DNA of 64,000 nt from Gymnopus androsaceus JB14 (lineage: Eukaryota; Basidiomycota; Agaricomycetes; Agaricales; Omphalotaceae): the NCBI GenBank assembly GCA_009733575.1, contig ML769442.1, positions 62,001-126,000 on the forward strand, given 5' to 3'. A program made the translations under genes and the position numbers. Each line of letters begins with the position of its first letter. Within the stretch, counting starts at the first letter, position 1. Of this stretch, positions 1-11,630 are shown in pieces. The notes under the pieces were generated by a model that worked only from the letters and a program-made list of their open reading frames with translations, had not been told where the DNA came from and searched no databases.

Positions 1-1507
1 CTGCTCGGTATTGCTGTCAATGTTATGAAAAATACCCAAATATGCATGCTATAGCTGTTCGCCATAGACAGATACACCCAGTATAATCAGCATGCTATTG
101 ATCGCTAACTTGACAAGTGTATCATGGCATATCTATCTTGCCGTCGTTGTACCAAACTGATTTAACTGTCTTCTAATATGTCACTTGCTCGCCGTTGTTG
201 CTTGTGTTTCTCCGGGACTGTGCTGAATGCATACCATTGTTTGCTGCCATGTATGAGCCCATACCATGTTACCTACACCCATGCTTAGTATGTACTGATG
301 AATTATGTCCACCTTGTTCAAGCATATGTCAGACCACAATGATCCTGCATCATAGTGGGAGGCTCGATATCTGTATAGTATACCTATCTTAATACCGAAT
401 GTTATTTATTATACATACATTTGACTACGGTGATTCTTCTCTACACCTAAACCCCATGTTGTTCATTATGCTTGCTTTACGGTAGATATCTACTCTGTAT
501 ATGATATTCAACATTGTCTTTGGAAGCTGCAGTGCTGTGATGAAGGAGCTACCAGCTGTATACATTAAATACAAGGCTTCTAAGACTTGTCTATGCATTG
601 AACACCTATCATGAATCCGATGCTTGCTTTGAACCGGGTTCACAGGAATTCAGGAACAATGAGTGGAGGATAACCTGAGCTCATTTGACCAAGTAGAACG
701 ACAAAGTATAATGATATTTAAGTAAATAAGTAACAGAATAGTGGTAAGTAGTAAGTAAAGCCAATTCATCAGTTAATCTACGAGAGGAATAGAACCTAGC
801 ATACATACATGGGTAGCTACTCCTATGGCTGCTAAAGGTTAGTTGCAAAGCTCCAAGACTCGTATACGCATGCGGAGGGAACAGGAACGAGCAGGAGGAG
901 GTCAGAAAGGCAAGAGGAAGGATGAAATTCTTACATGGACATACTTTGCATCCCTTTATCATCAGTGTCTTTACATATTATTTAATTACTTGTTGCCACT
1001 TAAATTGTGTATTATTTGTATCCTTCACTGTTGTCATGCACACTACAAGTACAATTCACCCAATTTCATATTTTGTATACAGTGTACACTGAACATCATT
1101 CCAAATCCAATTCTAACCACATCTGGCACCAGGCATATGGTCACTGCAAGAACACTTATACAGTAGGGTGGATTGTCACTCTCAGAATATGTGTTTGATA
1201 TGTGTTGAATCATTAAAAGTGTAAGGTTGAATGCCACTGGCCAGTACATTTTACACTTTGGCACATCCGGAAACAACACTAAGGACAGCTTAGTAAAGAT
1301 ACAGGCTAGTGTGGATGCCACTGGATGGTGTCGGGCATGGACCAGATTCAGTATCAAGAGTGGAAAGTGATTATCCTCAGTGTTGTCACCTAAGGGGTTA
1401 TTAAGCCCAAAATTTGAAGCTAAGGCTTAAACACTTAATAAGGGCTTAGCCTTAACATGAATATTGAGGCTTAAGTAGAAGAAAAAAAATCAACAATACA
1501 GCTACAA
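1..1507. other. No gene recognised
   Basis: Only short open frames without family resemblance are present. Around 1380-1480 there are several copies of a GGCTTAA-like word in both orientations (gggcttagcc, ggcttaa), which may be the decayed end of the hAT element that follows. Nothing else can be supported. Confidence 0.5.
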
Positions 1508-2060
1508 TTAAGCATAGTCATCCCCAGAACCTTCAAGCTCTCCATCATCTGGTGGTTCATCTGAATACTCTGCTGCAATGAGTTCCATCCTGGGTGCCTC
1601 CTCACTGACCTGCTTTCGTGCCCGTGATGTCACAAACTCCTCCAAAGGCTTTGTGATTTTGCCACCAAAGAGGTCTTCAAGCTTTATTGGCAACCAGCGA
1701 TCTTTTCCGGCAGGTACTTCTGGGCCAGCATCATCATCTGTGTCCATAAAATCAGCCTCTTGCTCCTCCACCATCCACTTTTTCAACTCCTTGCGCCATG
1801 CAGCACCTGATTTGATGTATATTGACTTGGGCTTGTTGTCCTCCGAGACCGAATCATCGGATAAAGTATAACGAGGAAGATCAAGCAATGCCGCAATCTT
1901 ATCCTTCCAAGTTTTTTTTTCCTGCATGATGCTTAGCTTCTGTGGATTCCATAGTTCCTCTGAGGATTACCAACAACTCATCTATTTCTGAGTCTTCCAT
2001 GCACATCATCTGTACTTCCATTTCTCGAGTCATTATATTTGTATCTGCTGTCATTCACCA
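1508..2060 (-). pseudogene. hAT-family transposase, C-terminal remnant
   Basis: Reading the minus strand from about 2060, a segment containing EIDELLVILRG leads into a 139-residue open stretch (1927-1508) with KKTWKDKIAALLDLPRY, an acidic linker, LEDLFGG, and the tail DDGELEGSGDDYA. From memory of the family, this order (dimerisation-region helix, LFGG box, acidic tail ending in DDYA or similar) matches the C-terminus of hAT transposases common in Agaricomycetes. The two parts are in different frames; the break lies at a run of eight A/T bases near 1912-1920, so a homopolymer frameshift is likely. The catalytic core and BED finger are absent, so the fragment cannot be active. A BED-finger piece of the same general family lies at 60661-61162. 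Confidence 0.6.
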
Positions 2061-3513
2061 ATTGACTACAGGTTCCGGTTTCTTCAGGCTTGGACCATGC
2101 CATATATTACAGTGCTCTGCTAGTGTTACCCTGACCAGTGACCATTCCTTTTGGTTATGCAATGTTGGCTGAGTCTCATTCAAGTTGTGAAACATTCACC
2201 AGTCTCATGCCATTGATTCCAGAACATGGCTTATATTTCCTCCTTGCATTGAGTACATGTTGTTGCACTGATTCCAATATCAAGAGGTCCACTGTCAAAC
2301 TCAAGCTTCATTCATTTGTGTCACTACAGGACTAGCACTTCAAAACTTCTTCATACAGATGCCAGAATCAAATATAAGGATGTCCACCGTATATTACGAA
2401 TACAGCCGTAGCCTGTTGAATCTGCTACAGTACGCTCAAGGCCGTATTTGTGCCATAGGAATGCTGTTAGAGGGTCTAGCAGAACATATGGTGTACAGTA
2501 TGATCATCGCGGACATGGCATGGCCGTATCAGCAGCGCAGAAATTAAAAATCACATTAGAACATATAGAATGTTATTTAGCGTACTAATAAGACTTAATC
2601 ATCACCTAAGATTACTTCTACAGCAGATCGCGCAGCTTAAAGACTATTTTTGACTATCATGAGCACATGGATGGTTTCTGCACTAAGCCTTGAGCATCTG
2701 AGTGAAATCATGTCTCTGCCACTTGAAAAAACAAGCTGTACAGCGATGGCAGACCCTAAAAAAGGAGATGAGCATGCAGCAAAGTAACAATATGCCTTCT
2801 CATTTACCGGGAATTGACATAGTGTCTCGCACCAGGCAGTACAAACGCGGACAAGCTTTGTGACAGTTTAGACTGAATTTGGCTCAAGAGTCAAGATTAG
2901 CATTGAACACAACATCTATTCTCAGGTATGTTTCTTATCAAATTTTTGCTTTCTCTCTATACTGATATTGATACGTTCCTCTGTAGCATGTTCTTAAGTG
3001 TGAACTTCGCTCGTTGCTACAATTTAACCTGAATTACTACCATTCTCATCTGGATACACATTGTATGTATAGCTCTTGAGATAAGACTCATTGGAAGGTT
3101 AAAGTACTGGAATATTGGCGCAGTTGGTTGTTTATAATCCTTTCCATCCAATGATCAGCATTCAAATATTCTGTTTTTAGTCTGCTGCAGGTCTAATACA
3201 GTAAATGGGCCCGGGGCTGCAAAGAGCATCTGCTTCAATCATATGGATGTAGCAGGAGCTCTGCCGATGATTATGATATGTATCGAGTGCTTCTATTACC
3301 ACTGCCTGATGTAATACTAGTGCCTAATCCAATTTCGGTACTTAGTATACTCTATGCATGCTCGTATGCGGGTTATAGATGCTCAATTAGCCTCAATATA
3401 TCCTCAAACTTCTTAAAAGAACGAGGTAAGTTGGAATAAGTTATGATAAGTTAGCTTGTCAAAATTTCAAACTCCGCTAACTTATTTACTTGTGCCGAGA
3501 TTTGCCGTTAGAT
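2061..3513. other. No gene recognised
   Basis: No open frame with family resemblance was found. The stretch separates the hAT remnant from the 3' end of the first gypsy remnant and is probably decayed transposon sequence. Confidence 0.4.
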
Positions 3514-4443
3514 TTACATGTTTAACAACATTAAAAATACCATTTGCGCAACTCGTACAAACGCGGGTGCACCTACTAGACCAATTCCTGGTCCGCCAAC
3601 GGTGTTTCCCCAACGTTTGTTACGCTTTGACCTATTCAAAGCTTTGACAGGTGGCTGTGTTTTCAATTGGGGATCCGATTTTGATTTATCGTTTTGTGGG
3701 TTTGATTTTTTCGTCTCCTCTCTCTGTTTTTGTCTTTTTTCATGGAAATAGTCTTCAAGCTCATCCACATGTATCAACAAGGGATCTTCTAGTTTGAGTC
3801 CCGGCCATTTTACTTCTATTTCATCCGGTATTTCTTCTATTGTTACTCGGTTAGAAATAGTATTAGACCTGAAGTTTTGTTTTCGAGGTATTGGTTCCTC
3901 AGTGTTTCTGATGGTTGGGAGGTGTTCAGGTGGTAAACGAATGCTAGGGAATATTTTGTCAGCACATGGTATGTCTTTTACCATTGCTGCTGATAGCATG
4001 ATATCATCTTGCAGTGAGAGTTTTAGATTTTTCCAGTCTATCCGAGGGTTATATTCTCGATGCCAAGGTAGTCCGAGGACAATGGGTGTTTTTGGGTGTA
4101 ATTTGGTGATTAGGAAGTTTCGCTTGTGAGTTGTTCCATCTTCAAAAATTACTTCCGTTATTAATTGATACCGTATCAATTCTCCAGATGATAGTTGTCC
4201 ATCTATTAGTTTTAGTGGTATAGGTGTTTCCAGAAGATCAATAGATCCTTCAAATTTTTCTGCCAGTTTAGTATCTATGAAATCGCGTGACGCCCCAGAG
4301 TCAATAAGGCATAGATAAGCTGTTGAATCTTGTTTTTGAATTTTTAGTGGGATTATGAACGATTGTTCTGATTGTGATGAAATTGTTTCTGGTTCAGCTA
4401 GTGTGCTATGTAGATATTCAGGGGTTTGATTGAGTTGGACCAA
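3514..4443 (-). pseudogene. Retrotransposon aspartic protease segment
   Basis: This 309-residue open stretch contains the retropepsin signature LIDSGASRDFID (about residues 46-57), followed by the flap-like and ILGLPW-type region seen here as IVLGLPWHREYNP. That order is typical of Ty3/gypsy pol N-termini, where the protease matures the polyprotein. The C-terminal part is lysine-rich and ends in GLVGAPAFVRVAQ, a stretch that in fuller elements precedes the reverse transcriptase. Here it stops after a few more residues and no RT follows. It lies directly downstream of the gag pieces on the same strand. As part of a truncated element it is probably a non-functional remnant although this segment itself is open. 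Confidence 0.8.
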
Positions 4444-4661
4444 TAGAGTTTCCCCTGCCCCTTGGTCCTTTATGCGTTTCCCGCATCGATATCCCCCCCC
4501 TCAAGATTCGATTCTTCTAGAATCGGGTCATCGATGTGTATTGGTTCGTTGAAACCTTCTATTTCGAGAGACAATTCTTCGGGTTCATTGTTATAATTAT
4601 CAACAAATGTAGCTCTTCCCATTGCTGGTTTTGGTCCTCCCTGTAGAAAATGTTCATGATA

Positions 4662-6366
4662 TCAGTGGTCCTTTGAGCCGCATACACCGCATTCTCCACT
4701 TCGCATTCGCCGATTCCATTCTTGCATCGTGATTCGAGGGTAATTCTCCTCTGGTGTACATATCTCCTCTTTTAGTGTTTCTTCGATTGCCGCTTCTAGA
4801 GTTTCCTCTTTGGTTACATCAGCCTGCCTCCCCATTGCTTGTCTGGATCGATAACCATATTGGCAATTATTTCCGACTACTATTGGGTTCGTCACTGGTA
4901 CTGTTGTTGTAACTACTTTTGTAGTTTCTTCCGTTTCGACTTCAGTGGTACGTAATTTATTTCTTACCCCCATTCCCATTTCATTGAATGCTTGTCTAGC
5001 ACCATCAAGGTATAGGAGTTTTTGCACTACACCATTGAAAGTCTGCGGAATTTTGCCATGGTCAGCTAGACAATCTTGAAGACCACGGTTGATTTTTCAC
5101 AGCAACCTCCACCGTTTCGCAGGATCATTATACTCGGTGAGTAGCATGATATCCTCAAACTCAACTAGGAAGTCACCAAATGGTTCGTTCCATTTTTGGT
5201 AACAAGTATCCAGTTTTGATTGAGCATGAAGGGTTTCATCGTGCAGTCCGAATAATTCCGCAAGATGTAATATGAAACTTGTCCAGGAAAGAAATGCTGG
5301 TATGTTTTCCCCATTTCTTTTTCTTCTCATTAGACTTTGAAAGTGTCATAGTGCAGCTCCATTGAGATATGATCCCGCAAATGCAATTTGAGACTCTTCT
5401 GTGTCGTAGATTAATGGTTTTGCTACAAATGTATTTTCGCAAGCATCCTGGAATGTTCTGAAATCTTCTTTTTTTTCTCCAGAACAAGTACTCAGTTTGT
5501 TCAATTCTAATTTTGATTGCTGATTTAATTCTCTGTTGAATTGATCTCGTTCCCTTTCTCTTCGAGATCTTTCATCATCGTCGCCACAATTTTGTCCTTG
5601 GTTGCCCCTCCCATTGTGTCCATCACGTCCATCTCTGCCATCTCGGCCGTCCCTGCCATCTCTCCCATCGCGACCATTTCTCCATACTCGGAACTGTCTA
5701 TCATCCTCATTGTCATTGTTTTCTTCATCATTTCCAGGCTCGTCGTCTTCAGGTGGTCCCCCTTCACCTCCTCCATTTCTTCCAAAATCATTTGTTCTGG
5801 AATTTCCACTGCGTGAGTACTCAGCATTGTTCGACCAGGCCCTATTGTTATTATGGTTGTAAGGAGGGGTTCCCCCACCATTGTCTCTATTAAAATTGGT
5901 TCTCGAGTGTCCAATACGTGAAGGTTGTGGATCATTTGACCAATCTTCGCTGTTGTTGCTGGAGTTACCTGGATCTTGGTTGTTAGGTGGTTGACCACCA
6001 TTTCCATTCCCATTGCTATTCCCGTATGTGTTCCTTTCATATCCTGCAACTGTCACTAATCTTCTATTTTGATTATTTCTCGAACTTTGTTCATCCTCTC
6101 CACTGTATCCAGATTCATTTGAATTGTTTGGTGGTATTCTCGGGGGTCCTCCTCCTTCAACATTTCCATTGCTTGTTGATATTCTGTTTGAATTATAAGT
6201 GACAATGTTACATTGTTGTGAAGTAGGTACACTGCTATTATTGCTATTTGATGACGACGGGTTTGAGTTATGCGAGCTCGGACTTGATATTTCAGTAGGA
6301 GGTGATGGTCGTCCCAGTCCAACATAAGTTCGGGACTCGATTTCCTCTCTCCTATGGTGTTCAAGG
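4662..6366 (-). pseudogene. Gypsy-1 gag, C-terminal half (three frames)
   Basis: Reading down the minus strand: a Ser/Asn-rich region, a run of RDG tripeptides (about 5620-5690), then the capsid-like segment with LNKLSTCSGEKKEDFRTF and the next frame with LAELFGLHDETLHAQSKLD, and finally GECGVCGSKDH, the start of a CCHC zinc knuckle. These are the usual parts of a fungal Ty3/gypsy gag. The frame changes at about 5340 and 5090, so at least two frameshifts have occurred. The upstream half of the same gag lies beyond the 6371-8631 insertion. Confidence 0.7.
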
Positions 6367-7097
6367 TGCACAAAAAATGAGTGCCGGATATATATCATAG
6401 ACATTTTACCGTACATACATAGAAGGGATTCCGAATATACATTGAAGTTTATCTGAACCACTGTACATACATATTGAGCTAGAGTACCTTCATGTTGTAC
6501 CGTAGATACATATTGGAAGTTTTATCGATAGGCACCCATTAGATGACGCTCATTGACATCCCGCCCTACCAATGCCTACCCAACTACGCTAAATAATCCA
6601 ATCCGCTATGTCCAAACCAAGTGATATTTAGTTTTTATCTCTGTTCTGCGCACAGGTTGAACATCAGCAGATCATATGGGCCTAAAATTTGTGTGAAAGT
6701 ACTTTTTTCCACATCCATATGCTCAGTCTTATGGCAGAGTCTTTGACAGCAATAGCCTGCCGGTTGGGGACAGTGCCCAAAACTTTTCTCCTACCGTCAT
6801 GTTGATTCCAGCCTTCCCCAGTTCACCGTCATGTATCCTCTAATTCCTGAGATGGCCGTTCATCTTTTCTCTTATTTTCCGAATACCCTGGCAATGATCC
6901 CTAATACTGTACTTGTCTGACAATGTTTGATACTCAGTTCTCGCTTTTGCCCGTCTCCCCTCCCCTTAAACCTTTGACTTTGTCATGGACTTGCAATTCA
7001 GCTTGTAACCTGTACAAGGCTGACTAGGAAGGCCTCGGGCATGCTTACAGATGATGAAGAAATATGGTCATCTAACACTCTCAACTTCTTCCTTTTC

Positions 7098-7970
7098 CAA
7101 CAGGTGCATTCGCATCCGAAGTGACCCGAGTCGCACTCAAAGTTGGTACCCAAGGTATACTCGGCAGTTAAGCGCGAGTCGAAAGGGTGCAAGGGACATG
7201 GATTTGACCAGGAACGTGAATAAGATGGCGTTGAATTTGACTAATCAGGTGAGTATAAAGTACCCATTGTGGTGGGTTGGAGACTAACTACTGCTTTCCG
7301 TGCAGGTCCGGAGCATCAGTGAAGTCACCTCACCGAGCGGTCGCACAACGCAACTTGAGCAAGTTTGTAGAGGTAGATGTACAATGTTGGATTTGAAGGA
7401 GACCATTATTGTTCCTTTTTCATTGATCGTTTTGGTGCCCCTTTCTGTCATCATCCCTATACGCAGGTCAATACCATGGTCCTCCAACTCTCCACACTCG
7501 CTTCTGAAGTCACCCATGTCTCCCTCGAAGTCGGTACAGAAGGTATCGCAGTCAAGCGTTTGTGCCAGAGGTCCAAGGCAAATGGAAGGGGTTGACGGAT
7601 GATGCGAATTTGATGGCTATGAATTTGACGAATCAGGTGGGTGTTTACAGTGAGGATTGAATGTGCTGATCTAACTAATCTGGTTCCTCTTCTTCCTCCC
7701 CTTCCCTTTCACAACTTCGCTCTACGTTCTTCCCAGGTCCAATCCATCGCTGAAGTCACCAAAGCTGTCGCCGTGGCGATCTTGCCAAAAGATCCAAGTC
7801 AATGTCACAGGCGAAAATCCTAGACCTCAAAGAAACCGTCAACGAAATGACTGAATCTCTTTCTGTACTCGCTGATGAACTCGCTCGAGTAGCCTGAGAA
7901 GTGGGTACAGGAAACTTGGTGGTCAGGCTAAAGTGGCGAATGTGGCTGGGTTGTGGAAGGCGTTGTAGGC
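7098..7970 (+). pseudogene. Group III hybrid histidine kinase, HAMP-repeat fragment
   Basis: Four segments in order match the repeated HAMP region of fungal group III hybrid histidine kinases (Nik1/Os-1 type, osmosensing and fungicide target): FASEVTRVALKVGTQG at about 7107; NKMALNLTNQ then an intron and VRSISEVT (7223-7330); VNTMVLQLSTLASEVTHVSLEVGTEG (from 7470) then FVPEVQGKWKGLTDDAN and MAMNLTNQ; an intron; VQSIAEVTKAVA, LDLKETVNEM and LADELARVA to 7895. Introns keep GT-AG borders, so capture was at DNA level. The piece is broken by a TAA near 7173, a TGA at 7895-7897 where the family has arginine, and frameshifts. The histidine-kinase and receiver domains are missing. Confidence 0.8.
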
Positions 7971-8213
7971 TATGACCTCTCAAGCTGCTGCATCGACGCC
8001 TGCAGCAGAGCCTTCTGGTCTCTCGCCGCATTTTCACGAGAACTCGGCTTCAGTGGCAGCTGCGGGAGCCTCTTCTCGCAGAAATTCAGTCATACATCGA
8101 TGATGATGATGATGCAGTCGATGAGGATAGTGTTGCATCTTCGATTGTCCTTACCCATCCCACTCCTTCCCCTCAGAAACCAGACTATGTTGCCAGACCA
8201 GTTTTATCCTGAA
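7971..8213 (+). pseudogene. Possible further captured exon, unidentified
   Basis: Directly after a TAG that ends the HAMP fragment, the frame continues MTSQAAASTPAAEPSGL and on through a Ser/Ala-rich stretch, then (after a shift at the GATGATGAT run near 8098) an acidic stretch DDDDDAVDEDS ending in PDYVARPVLS and a stop. It looks like a disordered protein terminus. It may be the N- or C-terminus of the same kinase or a piece of a second gene. I cannot identify it. Confidence 0.3.
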
Positions 8214-10004
8214 TGACGAACTTGGAACTGATGCCTTCGCAACCCGTTACATCTTTGCCTTTAGGTGCTTCATACACCAAACGCTCCTTTTTTTAATGTT
8301 AATACGTTTCTCAAGTCGACGGCGCATATCTATAGCCATTATATCTGCACTTCATAATCCCTTGATACCTGCCATTTATCTTGTTTATTGTACTCTACTC
8401 ACTTCAATCAAATACTAATTTGTTCGCTGTATACTATGGATGTGATGAGAAGTCTCGAAAGTAACACATGTAATGGAATTCTTCAACATGTATCTACGGT
8501 GAACTACGGTGAACTAATTGTATTTGCGGTAAAAATATTGAGTCTATTTACGGTGGATATTTATCTTATATCTGGCAACTTTTTCAATGAATCTCCAGTG
8601 ATTTTTGATTATTTACAGCAATTATTTTTTGTGCAGAGTGAACAGCATACTCTCCAATTTTGAGTCCGTAACTGTTGACGTTCATTCCGTACTATTTCAT
8701 CTTGACGTTCTTCTACTACTTGTCCTACTGTTGGGGTTACCATGTTATTTACAGGTATGTTGGTTTGTTCTAGTATTTCTTCCAACACATTTTGGACTAC
8801 CGTTCTAAGTTGTTCAGGACTAATTCCAGAATTTGAACTTGTTGATGACCCTTCGTTGTGTCTTGTACCACTTGGTCGCTAATATATTTTCTTTTTCAGG
8901 ATTTTCTTCATATGGTGGAACTGGGTCATTTTGCGGTATCAATATTTCAGCCCATCCCTCAGGGTTTTGATCTCGAAGCTCCCTTGCGTTCATTTTGTGC
9001 ATCCCTTCCCATACCGCATCTTCATCTTCATCATTCATCCTAGGGATGATTGAGGGTCTGATCCGGACAGGTGGAGAGTGTTCAGACTTGGAAGATATAA
9101 AAATTGGTCCTTCTCTACGAACAGCGGGTGTGTCTTGTCGTGATCGACGTTGGGTTGGTCATCCTCTTCTTTGTACTGGTTGTTCTACTAAACCTAACTT
9201 GCCATTCTATTCCGGGCCCTCTAATTAGATATGGTCCACTATCCTCACTGGTTGGATTATCCATGCCACTAGCTTCCTCAGATAATTCTGGGTTTACGGC
9301 CATGTGTGAAGTGTAGGACGCATTTCCGGTACGTAACTCACTCGATATTACACTTACTTGTTCTGAATTATTTTCAGTTGACGAGTTTGTGTCTGAATCT
9401 TGAGAAGGGAAAAGTCTGTTGTTTTGCAGAAAATATTGAATGTGAGGTGTTCGGGCTTCATCCAACAGAATTTCGAATAATTCTTCGTTATCTGGATTTC
9501 CCATTGCGGCAACAAATGACGCTGACAAACCCCAATTCCTGCCTAATCATAGCAAGACCCGTATCCACCCTGCAGGAGTTTGATGAGGGTCCCTTCCTAT
9601 TCCCCATTGTCGCAGATAATGATGTACACGACCTCCAAGATTATATAAATGTTCTTCTGCAAATTCTACTTCGCCATGCATTCCCAAGGTTGTTGGGAGA
9701 GGTTGGGCTCGTACATGGACGTAATCTGCAGGTACTTGCATAAAGGATGGTGTTGTACCTACTGCAGTTTGTCTACTTGTACTTTCACCTAATACATCTG
9801 TTCGATTAATAGCTTGTTCAGAATTTCTTCGAACTGCTATAGGACTTTCATCCATTATTTCCCAATATTGTTGTTGATATCCCACCCAAGGTTCGTTTCT
9901 TCTTGAAAAAGAGTTAGATACGGGTATCGGAGTTCGAAGTCTTGAAAATTTGGTCATTTCTACAACTGGTACTGTTGAATTTTGTTCCTCCATATTTTCA
10001 GGTA

Positions 10005-10214
10005 CAGTGGGTCAAAAAATTGTCCACATGTTTGACACTTTTGTAAAGATCCAGGATTTGCAAGATAGATATTATATATATCAAAAGGTGATTAGTGAGG
10101 ACTAAAGAGCCCTGGATCCTGGCTCCATGTACATATCTGGTTTGCGTTGTTTGGATCAAAACTCACTGAGATATAAGCAATTCAACTCAATGACCCATAT
10201 GGACAATTTTTTGA
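10005..10214 (+). repeat. Left TIR of the Tc1/mariner element
   Basis: This 210-base arm pairs with 11421-11630. Outer box at 10012-10028 (AAAAAATTGTCCACATG) and inner inverted copy at about 10196-10212 face each other across about 170 bases. Confidence 0.9.
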
Positions 10215-10374
10215 GTTTGTATTGTAATAACTTTGCTCCACAATGGTGAGCCCTCATCAATGACATCATGACTCAGACTGTATGGTGATGTCATATAGAC
10301 ATCATAATGATATCATACAAGCTATCTGACATATATACAAGCATATCTCACTGATTTATGGTTCTAACAAAATT

Positions 10375-11343
10375 ATGAGACCTCTCACACCCTCTCAGAA
10401 AGACAATGTCCTCTCTCTGCTCCACACTGGAGCTTCTACCAGGGAAATCTCTGCTCAGACAGGTGTATCCAAGTCAAAGATTGCTTCTTTGGCAAAAGAA
10501 GCACTCCCAGACAAGGAGGGCCATCCAGCAGGCTGCCCTAGAAAGCTCTCTACTACTGATGAAAATGCTGTCATCAAACAAATCTCCACTGGCAGGGCCA
10601 AGAATGCGGCACAGGTGGCCAAAAACATTAATCCACTCCTCCGCCATCCAGTCTCTACTCAGACCATCAGAAATACCCTTCACAAAGCCAATGTACAACC
10701 CCACAAAAAGCAGAAAAAGCCCAAGCTCACCCCTGGTCACAGGAAAGCTTGTTTGGCATTTGCTCAGAAGTATCTGGAATGGACTGTAGATGATTGGAAG
10801 AGGGTTGTTTGGTCAGATGAGACCAAAATCAATAGATATGGGTCAGATAGGCAGCAGTATGTATGGGGAAGAAAGGGGGAATCAGTAGGAGAAAGAGGCA
10901 TCAAGGAAACTGTAAAGTTTGGGGGAGGAAATATCATGGTGTGGGGATGTATGGGATGGGAAGGTGTGGGGAATTTGGTGGAGGTTGAGGGGAGGATGAA
11001 TGGGGAGCAGTATGTTGACATTTTGGATGGCAATCTCTTGGAAAGCATGGAAAATCTGCTTCTTGATTGAGAGATAGCCATCTTTCAGCAGGATAATGAC
11101 CCTAAACACACCTCCAAAGTTGCTGCCAAGTGGTTTGATGACCATGAAATCAACTGTATGGATTGGCCTGCACAGTCCCCTGATCTCAATCCCATTGAAC
11201 ATCTCTGGACAACCCTGAAAAACAAACTTAATGAATATGACAAGCCACCCTCTGGAGCTTGGGAGTTGTGGGACAGAGTGGCAGAAAAATGGGGGGAAAT
11301 TACCGAGGAAGATTGTCAGAGGTTAATTAGGAGCATGCCATGA
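10375..11343 (+). pseudogene. Tc1-type DD34E transposase with one in-frame stop
   Basis: One continuous frame of 323 codons is broken only by TGA at 11068-11070. The N-terminus (MRPLTPSQKDNVLSLLHTG, then ISAQTGVSKSKIASLAK) is a paired-like helix-turn-helix that would bind the TIRs. The catalytic residues are visible: D in VVWSDETKIN, D in FQQDNDPKHTS, and E in PDLNPIEHLW, with 34 residues between the last two. Length (about 322 residues) is normal. The stop falls between the first and second catalytic aspartates, so only a 231-residue fragment lacking two of three catalytic residues can be made without readthrough. Otherwise the gene looks fresh, so inactivation may be recent. Confidence 0.92.
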
Positions 11344-11420
11344 ATGCTCAAAGCAGTTGTGAGTGCACATGCAGGACATACCAAGTATTAGACTACCTTT
11401 TCTGTATTTTAATGTGCATA

Positions 11421-11630
11421 TCAAAAAATTGTCCACATGGATCATTGAATTGAATTGCTTATATCTCAATGAGTTTTAATCCAAACAAGACAAACCAGAT
11501 ATGTACATGGAGCCAGGATCCAGGGCTCTTTAGTCCCCACTAATCAACTTTTGATATATATAATATCTATCTTGCAAATCCTGGATCTTTCCAAAGGTGT
11601 CAAACATGTGGACAATTTTTTGACCCACTG
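11421..11630 (-). repeat. Right TIR of the Tc1/mariner element
   Basis: This is the inverted partner of 10005-10214, about 95 percent identical by eye, ending at the TA duplication 11631-11632. It carries the same pair of facing AAAAAATTGTCCACATG boxes. Confidence 0.9.

Larger units (their letters stand above)
6371..8631. mobile_element. TIR element with captured kinase exons (Pack-type)
   Basis: The ends are CAAAAAAT (6371-6378) and its complement ATTTTTTG (8624-8631), each flanked by TGCA (6367-6370, 8632-8635), read as a 4-base target duplication; because TGCA is a palindrome the duplication cannot be told from four more TIR bases. Both ends carry copies of TACCGTAnATACAT: left at about 6407, 6450 and 6498-6520, right as complements at 8481-8501, 8507 and beyond. 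The element splits the gypsy-1 gag, whose sequence resumes on either side. No transposase was found, so it is non-autonomous. The interior holds exons and introns of a histidine kinase gene. Confidence 0.65.
10005..11630 (+). mobile_element. Tc1/mariner transposon (1626 bp)
   Basis: Both ends begin CAGTGGGTCAAAAAATTGTC and are flanked by TA (10003-10004 and 11631-11632), the Tc1/mariner target duplication. The TIRs are long, 210 bases each (10005-10214 and 11421-11630), with about a dozen differences between them. Within each TIR the outer box AAAAAATTGTCCACATG is repeated in inverted orientation at the inner edge (ATGGACAATTTTTT), so each TIR has two facing copies. One gene, a DD34E transposase with a single in-frame stop, fills the centre. 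The element lies in gypsy-1 gag, whose frame resumes on each side. Confidence 0.92.

Noticed and set aside
7098..7970. A working histidine kinase gene
   Set aside because: Only HAMP repeats are present, with stops and shifts; kinase and receiver domains are absent and the piece is inside a transposable element.
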